Positions 1 through 5,236 of a stretch of DNA of 5,259 bases are shown here, piece after piece. Under the pieces are notes generated by a model that worked only from the letters and a program-made list of their open reading frames with translations, did no database searches and was not told the DNA's origin. A program made the translations under genes and the position numbers. Within the stretch, counting starts at the first letter, position 1; each line of letters starts with the position of its first letter. This stretch comes from MGBC113645 sp036308445 (GTDB taxonomy: Bacteria > Bacillota_I > Bacilli_A > Erysipelotrichales > Coprobacillaceae), in NCBI GenBank assembly GCA_036308445.1, contig JAXJVS010000039.1, forward strand, positions 1 through 5,259, in the 5' to 3' direction.

Positions 1-384
1 GATGGTGTATCACCATTTGTGATCGATGAATGTTTAGAAGTCTATTCTTCAGAAATGGAATATGAAAAAGCTTTATCTTTAATTCAAAAGCTATTTGATG
101 AAAATACTGCTCGTTCACCTAAAGCATTAGTTCAGAATATAAGAAATCGTTTATTTAATAAAGGTTTCTCACAAAATGTAGTTGATCAAGCAATAAATGA
201 CTTTTCATTTGATATTCCGAAAAGTCATACAAAAATGCTATTAAAGAAAGAATATGATAAAGTTTATAAGAGATATAGTAAAAAATATGAAGGTTCAGTA
301 TTAAAAAATAAAATGATTACTTTTTTGATTCAAAAAGGTTATGATTATGAAGATATTGTAGAAGTATGGGAGGAAGAAAATTGA
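1..384 (+). CDS. recX: RecX-like recombination regulator, C-terminal part (5' end outside window)
   Basis: The frame is open from base 1 to the TGA at 382-384, giving 127 residues; the GTG at 19 is only an internal valine, because the protein reads on through the window edge. Two helical repeat units are visible. The first contains the stretch KALVQNIRNRLFNKGF followed by a helix ending in AINDF. The second has KKEYDKVYKRYSKKYEG, then KNKMITFLIQKGYDYEDI. This rhythm of basic helix, 'L..KG(F/Y)' turn and acidic helix is typical of the tandem three-helix repeats of RecX. RecX proteins bind RecA filaments and limit or modulate recombination in the cytoplasm. Full-length Firmicute RecX is usually roughly 200-270 residues, so about half is missing here. 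The stop codon overlaps the next start (TTGA), implying coupled translation with yhaM. The assignment rests on repeat pattern and length, so another RecX-fold protein is possible. Confidence 0.75.
   Translation, partial: DGVSPFVIDECLEVYSSEMEYEKALSLIQKLFDENTARSPKALVQNIRNRLFNKGFSQNVVDQAINDFSFDIPKSHTKMLLKKEYDKVYKRYSKKYEGSVLKNKMITFLIQKGYDYEDIVEVWEEEN
368..373 (+). promoter_or_regulatory. Ribosome binding site that fixes the yhaM TTG start
   Basis: GGGAGG lies seven bases before TTG at 381. The upstream in-frame ATG at 366 overlaps this site and so cannot use it, and it has no comparable purine block of its own. This supports TTG-381 as the real start and removes five spurious residues from the N-terminus. 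The site lies inside the 3' end of recX, consistent with translational coupling. Confidence 0.75.
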
Positions 385-1328
385 AAAAAATAAATGAGAT
401 GAACTGTGGCGATGAGAATGTTGAATTTACTGCAATGATTACTCATGTTGTTGCAGGAAAGACAAATGGTGCTCATAAATCAAATTATTTAAGTATTACT
501 TTTCAGGATGATACAGGAGTGTTAGATGCTAAATTATGGAATGCTAGTGATAAGCATATGACTGATTTAGTCAATGGCTGTGTAGTCAGAGGAAAAGGTG
601 ATATTATTAAATATGGTCAAAGTAAACAGATGAAAGTTGTTTCAATTGATGATATTTCTAATAATGAATCTGCTCAGATTCAATTCTTACAGCATGCACC
701 AATTGATGAAGAAACAATGGTAAAAGAATTGTATCAATATATTAAAAAAATCTCTAATATGAAGATATATACAATTGTAAAGTATTTATTTGATCAGCAT
801 ATTGATAAATTAAAGATATATCCAGCAGCAAGTAAAAATCATCATGAGTTTGTATCAGGTCTTGCTTATCATACTTTATCAATGCTTAAAGTAGGAGAAG
901 CGTTAGTTAATATCTATCCTCAATTAAATAAAGATTTAATTTATGGTGGTATATTATTACATGATTTAGGAAAAACTGTAGAATTAAGCGGTCCTGTTGT
1001 ACCAACATATACAACTGAAGGTAAATTATTAGGACATATTTCTATAGCTTCTTCAATGATTAAAGAAGCTGCTACTCTACTTAATATTGATGGTGAAGAA
1101 GTCACTCTATTACAGCATATGATTTTATCTCATCATGGAAAGAATGAATTTGGATCACCGGTTCTACCACAGATTAGAGAAGCTGAAATAGTCAGTTTTA
1201 TTGATAATATAGATGCAAGAATGAATATGATTGATAAAGTTTTAGAAACTGTAGAACCAGGAGAATTCTCTAAAAGAACATTCTCTTTAGAAAATAGAAT
1301 GTTTTATAAACCTAAGATGTACGATTAA
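381..1328 (+). CDS. yhaM: 3'-5' exoribonuclease YhaM (OB-fold + HD domain)
   Basis: This encodes a 315-residue protein, matching the usual 310-315 residues of Bacillus YhaM, a metal-dependent 3'-5' exoribonuclease that trims RNA and single-stranded DNA in the cytoplasm. Residues 1 to about 95 look like an OB-fold nucleic-acid-binding domain (SITFQDDTGVLDAKLW, then VVRGKGDI). The HD domain follows: KNHHEFVSGLAYHTLSM places the first metal-binding His at about H164, LLHDLGK gives H194-D195, LSHHGK gives H251-H252, and FIDNIDARMN supplies the final Asp at about D275. The C-terminus carries the family ending ENRMFYKP. All expected HD residues are present, so the enzyme should be active. The TTG start overlaps the recX stop by four bases, and an intrinsic terminator begins at the stop codon, so recX-yhaM form the end of one transcript. 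The match along the length to remembered B. subtilis YhaM is strong. Confidence 0.95.
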   Translation: MKKINEMNCGDENVEFTAMITHVVAGKTNGAHKSNYLSITFQDDTGVLDAKLWNASDKHMTDLVNGCVVRGKGDIIKYGQSKQMKVVSIDDISNNESAQIQFLQHAPIDEETMVKELYQYIKKISNMKIYTIVKYLFDQHIDKLKIYPAASKNHHEFVSGLAYHTLSMLKVGEALVNIYPQLNKDLIYGGILLHDLGKTVELSGPVVPTYTTEGKLLGHISIASSMIKEAATLLNIDGEEVTLLQHMILSHHGKNEFGSPVLPQIREAEIVSFIDNIDARMNMIDKVLETVEPGEFSKRTFSLENRMFYKPKMYD

Positions 1329-1353
1329 AGAGCAAAAAAATGCTCTTTTTTTG
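1327..1353 (+). terminator. Intrinsic terminator after yhaM
   Basis: The arms AAAGAGCA (1327-1334) and TGCTCTTT (1341-1348) are perfect complements around a six-A loop, and the 3' arm runs into a T-rich tract interrupted by one G. The hairpin starts within the yhaM stop codon. It ends the recX-yhaM transcript and separates it from spoVAC, whose start is only 69 bases beyond the yhaM stop. A-richness makes the stem fairly weak, so some read-through is possible. Confidence 0.85.
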
Positions 1354-1385
1354 TTTATTTTAAAAAAAATAGATAAGACTACATG

Positions 1386-1393
1386 AGAGGTGA
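1386..1393 (+). promoter_or_regulatory. Ribosome binding site for spoVAC, start-deciding
   Basis: AGAGGTGA is a good anti-16S match ending four bases before ATG at 1398. The alternative in-frame ATG at 1383 lies immediately upstream of this site, without a purine block of its own. ATG-1398 is therefore preferred, giving a 147-residue SpoVAC instead of 152. Confidence 0.7.
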
Positions 1394-1397
1394 AAAT

Positions 1398-1841
1398 ATG
1401 AATAGTAATGAATATAATCGCATGGCTGAAGAATTAAAGCCTAAAGGAGAATGTACAAAACATTGTTTTAATGCTTTTTTATATGGTGGGGTTATTGGTA
1501 TTATTGCTCAAGGAGTTTTAGAATTGTATATGAATATTTATAATTGTAGTGAAAAAGAAGCAACACCTATGATGACGATTACTTTAGTCTTTGTTGCTTG
1601 TTTATTAACAGGTTTAGGTATTTATGATAATCTTGCGAAAAATGCTGGTGCAGGAACATTTATTCCTATTACTGGTTTTGCTAATAGTATGTCTTCTAGT
1701 GCTTTAGATTCTAAAAGTGAAGGACTTGTTTTTGGCATTGGTAGTAATATGTTCAAACTAGGTGGAACTGTTATTACTTATGGAATAGTATCTGCATCTG
1801 TGTTAGGGGTGATTCGTTATGTCTTCACACTTTTTGGGTAA
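1398..1841 (+). CDS. spoVAC: Stage V sporulation protein AC (SpoVAC)
   Basis: This is a 147-residue integral membrane protein, close to the roughly 150 residues of Bacillus SpoVAC. A short polar N-terminus carries the family-like ELKPKGE segment (12-18). Hydrophobic spans follow at about 25-45, 58-76 and 122-143, with further hydrophobic stretches around 84-120. The signature GLGIYDNLAKNAGAGTFIP then ITGFANSM (72-98) is the hallmark of the SpoVAC/SpoVAEb family, and EGLVFGIGSNMF follows as expected. In Bacillus, SpoVAC is a mechanosensitive-type channel component in the spore inner membrane, needed for Ca-dipicolinate movement in sporulation and germination. It is the first gene of a spoVAC-D-Eb-F operon and overlaps spoVAD by 23 bases. 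I saw no convincing sigma-G promoter in the 44 bases between the yhaM terminator and this start, although forespore expression is expected from the family. Confidence 0.95.
   Translation: MNSNEYNRMAEELKPKGECTKHCFNAFLYGGVIGIIAQGVLELYMNIYNCSEKEATPMMTITLVFVACLLTGLGIYDNLAKNAGAGTFIPITGFANSMSSSALDSKSEGLVFGIGSNMFKLGGTVITYGIVSASVLGVIRYVFTLFG
1805..1812 (+). promoter_or_regulatory. Ribosome binding site for spoVAD
   Basis: AGGGGTGA, inside the last codons of spoVAC, ends six bases before ATG at 1819. It supports a start inside spoVAC and hence the 23-base gene overlap. The encoded N-terminus also aligns well with the Bacillus protein from this start. Confidence 0.65.
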
Positions 1842-2826
1842 TTCCTGTAAATTTGAGAATGTATATATTGAAACTGCTGGATTAACGGCTGGCTATATTG
1901 AATCACAGGGACCTTTAGGCAGTATGTTTGATAAAACATATGAAGATCATTATTGTAATGAAGATTCTTTTGAAAAAGGTGAAAGAAAGATGCTGAAAGA
2001 TGCACTATCTTTTTGTTTATCAAAAGCAAATAAAAAAGAAAAGGATATTGATCTCTATATTGGTAGTGATTTATTAAATCAGATTGTTACAATTAGTTAT
2101 CTTGTAAGAGATATTCCTAAACCTTCTTTTAATGTTTATGGGGCATGTTCTGGCTTTGCTTTAACAAATATTGTTGCATCGATATTTATTGAAGGTGGTT
2201 TTATTGATAATGCTATTACATTAGTTTCTAGTCATAATGCAACGGCTGAAAGACAATATCGTTTTCCTGTGGAATATGGTATTCAAAAGAAAGATACAAC
2301 AACATTTACAGCAACTGGTGCAGTTGCAACTCTTCTTTCTCATAAAAAAACAGATGTAAGAATAGAATCAATGACTATTGGTAGGGTTGTAGATTTAAAA
2401 CAGAATGATCCTAATGATATGGGAAGAGCAATGGCTCCAGCTGCTTATGATACAATCATGACTCATTTTAAAGATTTAAATCGAAGTTTTGATGATTATG
2501 ACATGGTTGTAACGGGTGATTTATCAGAGTATGGTCATTCTTTATTAAAAGAGATGTTTTCTCAAAATAATATTTATCCAAGTGCTTATAATGATTGTGG
2601 CTGTATGTTATATGATATTAAAAATCAGGATGTGTTCCAAGGAGGAAGTGGCTGTGCCTGCAGTGCCTTAGTTACGATGAGTTCCTTATATCAGCAATTA
2701 AAAAATAAGCAGATGAAAAGAGTTTTAGTCGTATCTACAGGAGCATTGCTTTCACCAATGATGACTTTTCAAAAAGAAACAATCCCTTCTGTTGCACATG
2801 CTATAAGTCTGGAGGCGGTAGAATGA
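1819..2826 (+). CDS. spoVAD: Stage V sporulation protein AD (SpoVAD), dipicolinate-binding
   Basis: This 335-residue protein has a thiolase/ketosynthase-like fold (Bacillus SpoVAD is about 338 residues). SpoVAD is a peripheral protein of the spore inner membrane that binds dipicolinic acid and is essential for its uptake by the forespore. Family landmarks appear in order: GPLGSMFDKTYEDHYCN near residues 31-47, IGSDLLNQIVT, YGACSG with Cys110 at the thiolase-nucleophile position, SSHNATAERQYRFPVEYG (137-154), GRAMAPAAYDTI, VVTGDLSEYG, NDCGCMLYD, GGSGCACSA (275-283) and VVSTGALLSP near the C-terminus. It lacks transmembrane segments. It overlaps spoVAC by 23 bases and spoVAEb by four (ATGA), so the operon is translationally coupled. 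There is no sign of truncation or frameshift. SpoVAD proteins are not considered thiolases despite the fold. Confidence 0.97.
   Translation: MSSHFLGNSCKFENVYIETAGLTAGYIESQGPLGSMFDKTYEDHYCNEDSFEKGERKMLKDALSFCLSKANKKEKDIDLYIGSDLLNQIVTISYLVRDIPKPSFNVYGACSGFALTNIVASIFIEGGFIDNAITLVSSHNATAERQYRFPVEYGIQKKDTTTFTATGAVATLLSHKKTDVRIESMTIGRVVDLKQNDPNDMGRAMAPAAYDTIMTHFKDLNRSFDDYDMVVTGDLSEYGHSLLKEMFSQNNIYPSAYNDCGCMLYDIKNQDVFQGGSGCACSALVTMSSLYQQLKNKQMKRVLVVSTGALLSPMMTFQKETIPSVAHAISLEAVE
2811..2815 (+). promoter_or_regulatory. Ribosome binding site for spoVAEb
   Basis: GGAGG lies within the last codons of spoVAD, seven bases before ATG at 2823. It is a canonical site that fixes the spoVAEb start and gives the ATGA stop/start overlap. 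Confidence 0.75.
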
Positions 2827-3173
2827 ATTATTTATTAGCTTTTTTATTTAGTGGTTTTGTTTGTCTTGTAGCTCAATTCATTTATGAAAAGACCAAGTTA
2901 ACACCTGGTCATATTACTTCATTATTTGTTGTTATTGGTTCGTTCTTAGATTTGTTTCATATTTATGATAAAATCATTGAAATCTTTCATGCCGGAGCTT
3001 TAATTCCAATTACCAGTTTTGGTCATTCTTTGATGCATGGGGCTATGGCTGCAACCGAAGAATATGGAATATTTGGTATAGCGATGGGAATCTTTGATTT
3101 AACTGCAGCTGGTATTAGTGCAGCTATTCTTTTCTCATTTTTAATTGCTATTATTTTTAAACCTAAATCATGA
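2823..3173 (+). CDS. spoVAEb: Stage V sporulation protein AE, b-type (SpoVAEb)
   Basis: This is a 116-residue membrane protein of the same length as Bacillus SpoVAEb. It has hydrophobic spans at about 2-21, 31-47, 82-92 and 95-112, with the conserved KTKLTPGHI (23-31), the central AGALIPITSFGHSLMHGA (57-74) and a C-terminal GISAAILFSF then IIFKPK. SpoVAEb is thought to form part of the forespore inner-membrane channel for Ca-dipicolinate together with SpoVAC. The IPIT(S/G)F(G/A) core is shared with SpoVAC upstream, so the two are paralogues in one operon. The start overlaps the spoVAD stop, and its own stop overlaps the spoVAF start (ATGA at 3170-3173). The soluble SpoVAEa that precedes SpoVAEb in Bacillus is not encoded here. 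Confidence 0.95.
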   Translation: MNYLLAFLFSGFVCLVAQFIYEKTKLTPGHITSLFVVIGSFLDLFHIYDKIIEIFHAGALIPITSFGHSLMHGAMAATEEYGIFGIAMGIFDLTAAGISAAILFSFLIAIIFKPKS

Positions 3174-4450
3174 ATCCTTCATATGATTTAAAACATCGCG
3201 TACTTAATTATCATGAACGTTTCATTCATATCTATTATTTTGCAAGTTTGTGTAGTGATGCACTTATTTCTCGCCTGGTTGAAGGTATAGAAGCTAAATA
3301 TGGTAAGAATCTAGAAAATTGTTTAAATCTCGGTGATGTTAATCCTGTTAGTACGAATGAAGTAAAGAAGATACAATATAGCTTATCTAGCGGGAATGTT
3401 ATTGTTGTAGATGGCGAGATTACTTATCTTATAGATGCTAAAAATTATCCCAATCGTTCCATAGAACAGCCAGATACAGAAAAGAGTGTTAGAGGATCTA
3501 AAGATGGCTTTAATGAATCTATATTAAGTAATACTGGTTTAATTCGTAGAAGAATGAGGATGAGTGATCTTGTCTTTAAGATAGAAACAATAGGGGTAGA
3601 AAATCCTACTGATATAGCATTAGTATATATTGAAAGTAAAGTTGATCAGAAATTATTAAAACAGGTTTTATCTAGAATAAAGGAAATTAAAGCTCAAGAA
3701 CTTATAATGAGTGATAGAGCTTTAGAAGAGTTATTATTAAAGCAGGGATATAATCCATATCCCTTAGTAAGATATAGTGAAAGACCTGATATAGTGGCTA
3801 CACATGTTAATCATGGACATATAGCAATCATATGTGATACTTCTTCGTCTGTTATGATGTTACCAACAACAATATTTGAAATATTAGAACATGTTGAAGA
3901 ACATCGTCAAACGCCTCTAATAGGTACATTTATAAGACTTATAAGATTAGCTGCAGTTATCTTATCTGTTTATCTTATGCCAATATTTATGTTGTTTTCA
4001 AGATTTAATCAATGGGATATAGAATTTATAGTACAAGTATTAATTGTAGAACTAGCAGTAGAATTATTAAGAATAGCTACAGTGCATACACCAGAAGCTG
4101 TTTCTAATGCAATGGGGATGATTGCAGCAGTATTATTAGGTCAGTTTGCTGTTGAGTTAGGATTGTTTTCTGAAGAAATTTTGTTAGCTAGTAGTATAGG
4201 AGCAGTATGTGGATTTGCGACTCCTAATTATGAATTATCACTTACGAATAAATATATTAAGTTAATGATGATTTTTTCAGTAGCAGTACTTAATATATAT
4301 GGTTTTATTATTTTTAATATAGGTTTATTTATTTACTTAATAAGGTTAAAACCATTTGGTGTATCATATCTTTATCCACTTATTCCTTTCAATTATAAAG
4401 CTTTATTACAGTTTATTATTAGAAAACCTAAAAATCATAAAAAAAGATAG
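3170..4450 (+). CDS. spoVAF: SpoVAF, GerA-family A-subunit-like spore membrane protein
   Basis: This 426-residue protein belongs to the GerA/SpoVAF family (germinant-receptor A-subunit type). The cytoplasmic N-terminal part carries the family signature YPNRSIEQPDTEKSVRG then KDGFNES..SNTGLIRRR (93-128). SERPDIVATHVNHGHIAIICD (203-223) and the MMLPTTIFE segment lead into the membrane half. Spans lie at about 255-277, 284-304, 313-331, 335-351 and 364-392, followed by LYPLIPFN (401-408) and a basic tail. In Bacillus, SpoVAF is not essential for sporulation but affects germination. It is shorter than Bacillus SpoVAF (about 490 residues), mainly at the N-terminus. Its start overlaps the spoVAEb stop as ATGA, with no clear ribosome binding site, so it probably depends on coupling. 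A stand-alone GerA A subunit is the alternative, but position directly behind spoVAEb favours SpoVAF. No B or C germinant-receptor subunit follows. Confidence 0.88.
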   Translation: MNPSYDLKHRVLNYHERFIHIYYFASLCSDALISRLVEGIEAKYGKNLENCLNLGDVNPVSTNEVKKIQYSLSSGNVIVVDGEITYLIDAKNYPNRSIEQPDTEKSVRGSKDGFNESILSNTGLIRRRMRMSDLVFKIETIGVENPTDIALVYIESKVDQKLLKQVLSRIKEIKAQELIMSDRALEELLLKQGYNPYPLVRYSERPDIVATHVNHGHIAIICDTSSSVMMLPTTIFEILEHVEEHRQTPLIGTFIRLIRLAAVILSVYLMPIFMLFSRFNQWDIEFIVQVLIVELAVELLRIATVHTPEAVSNAMGMIAAVLLGQFAVELGLFSEEILLASSIGAVCGFATPNYELSLTNKYIKLMMIFSVAVLNIYGFIIFNIGLFIYLIRLKPFGVSYLYPLIPFNYKALLQFIIRKPKNHKKR

Positions 4451-4472
4451 AATCAAAATTCTATCTTTTTTT
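4441..4472. terminator. Bidirectional intrinsic terminator between spoVAF and the convergent membrane gene
   Basis: A perfect 13-bp stem (4441-4453 with 4458-4470) surrounds a CAAA loop, with a T-run at 4466-4472 for rightward transcripts and an A-run at 4441-4445 that becomes a U-run for leftward ones. The left arm contains the spoVAF stop codon. The convergent gene's stop lies at 4476-4478, only four bases from the T-run, so one hairpin plausibly serves both transcripts. Confidence 0.9.
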
Positions 4473-4475
4473 AGA

Positions 4476-5138
4476 TTAAAAGAAAACAAATAATATAAAA
4501 CTTAATAATGCAATAGAAACAGCAGGTGGATCAATATGTGTACCACAATCAGTATTTAAGGTCATACCAAAGACAATAAAAATAATATGTGATATTATAC
4601 CAAAAACAATAGCTATCAATATATTACCAGTCTGCATAATTGCATATCCTACAACAATAGTTATATGATGAGTCGTAGGAAAAGCTGGATCATTTAAAGC
4701 AAAAATCAAAGACATTGCACTAATAGAAAAACCAATAGTATATAATCCAGTTTCTTTCACTAAATAAGCACAAATAAAACTCACTGCGATTGTCATGATA
4801 ATCTGAAAAGACCAGAAATGAGTCTGAGGTTTCTTTAAAAAATCAATTCCTAGCTGATTATAAGCCTGTTCCTGATTAAATAACAATCTACCGATGATTC
4901 CAATAATCAAAACAGAAACAGCACCAGTATCAACTGGTAAAGCAAGATAGTCTTCTAAAGCATAAATGAAATAACCACCTAAACCACCAATACCACCAGC
5001 AATTAAAACTTTAGGATCAGCAGTAAACGCTAGAGAACGACCGGTATCAACACCACGAATGGGATGATGTAAAGCTGCATAAGCAGTAGCAAAACCAGCA
5101 CCATTAAATATGATACAAGGTAGAAAAACAGTATTTAA
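4476..5138 (-). pseudogene. Multi-spanning membrane protein of unknown family, 5'-truncated at a probable insertion junction
   Basis: I do not recognise the family. Read on the minus strand, the frame is open for 220 residues, ending in TAA at 4476-4478. It is highly hydrophobic, with about seven or eight membrane spans: around residues 4-23, 43-61, 73-87, 108-127, 132-149, then a long stretch at about 157-193, and a final one at 204-220. Distinctive soluble motifs are HHPIRGVDTGRS (24-35), NDPAFPTTHH and NTDCGTHIDPPAVS (195-208). Between residue 1 and residue 77 (TTG at 4908-4910) there is no ATG, GTG, CTG or TTG codon. An in-frame TAG lies just upstream at 5139-5141, and TTG-4910 has no ribosome binding site. 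The first 76 codons look coding (membrane spans, Gly-rich packing), so the true N-terminus is missing and the gene is probably dead. A short product starting at TTG-4910 cannot be excluded. Confidence 0.65.
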
Positions 5139-5146
5139 CTAACACT

Positions 5147-5194
5147 AGCGAGAATTCTCCCACCTCTACAGGTGGCGAGATGAATCGCTTTTTT
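5147..5194 (+). terminator. Imperfect hairpin with T-run at the transposon end
   Basis: The outer stem AGCGA (5147-5151) pairs with TCGCT (5185-5189). The inner stem CCACCT (5160-5165) pairs with AGGTGG (5170-5175) around a CTAC loop, and CTC (5157-5159) can pair with GAG (5177-5179) with C5176 bulged. Six T residues follow at 5189-5194. On the plus strand it looks like an intrinsic terminator that would block read-through into the element. In single-stranded DNA it would be the hairpin recognised by a Y1 transposase. Confidence 0.6.
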
Positions 5195-5198
5195 GTTG

Positions 5199-5226
5199 AT
5201 TTTGTTATGGATGAACAATACAAAAT
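5199..5226. repeat. Short inverted repeat over the promoter upstream region
   Basis: ATTTTGT (5199-5205) and ACAAAAT (5220-5226) are perfect inverted copies separated by 14 bases. An alternative inner pairing is TTGTT (5202-5206) with AACAA (5214-5218). The pair spans the -35 area of the promoter next to it, so it could be an operator or merely AT-rich coincidence. Confidence 0.3.
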
Positions 5227-5236
5227 ATGTTATAAT
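5207..5236 (+). promoter_or_regulatory. Extended -10 promoter reading out of the window
   Basis: TATAAT at 5231-5236 is a perfect -10 box preceded by TG at 5228-5229, the extended -10 arrangement. The -35 region is poor: ATGGAT at 5207-5212 would give an 18-base spacer and TGGATG at 5208-5213 a 17-base spacer, neither close to TTGACA. Transcription would start near 5243 and run right. The likely target is the gene carried by the inferred insertion element. Confidence 0.55.

Noticed and set aside
366..380. ATG at 366 as the yhaM start
   Set aside because: It overlaps the GGGAGG site instead of following it, and the extra residues MGGRK are just that site translated.
1383..1397. ATG at 1383 as the spoVAC start
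   Set aside because: The AGAGGTGA site is downstream of it and correctly spaced for ATG-1398.
1817..2029. A 70-residue minus-strand open frame
   Set aside because: It lies opposite the well-supported start of spoVAD and end of spoVAC, has no ribosome binding site or recognisable motif, and is a shadow of the coding strand.
4476..4600. Assignment of the membrane protein to the HPP family because of its DPPA motif
   Set aside because: The resemblance is limited to a few residues near the C-terminus; the rest of the HPP-family pattern is not evident, so no family name is given.
4476..4910. A 144-residue protein starting at 4910 as the intact form of the membrane gene
   Set aside because: Its first codon is a TTG without a ribosome binding site, and 76 further in-frame residues with membrane-protein character lie upstream, so it is a remnant of a longer gene.
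5147..5189. A riboswitch or CRISPR repeat
   Set aside because: There is only one hairpin unit with no repeated spacing, no conserved riboswitch core that I recognise, and no downstream gene in view to regulate.
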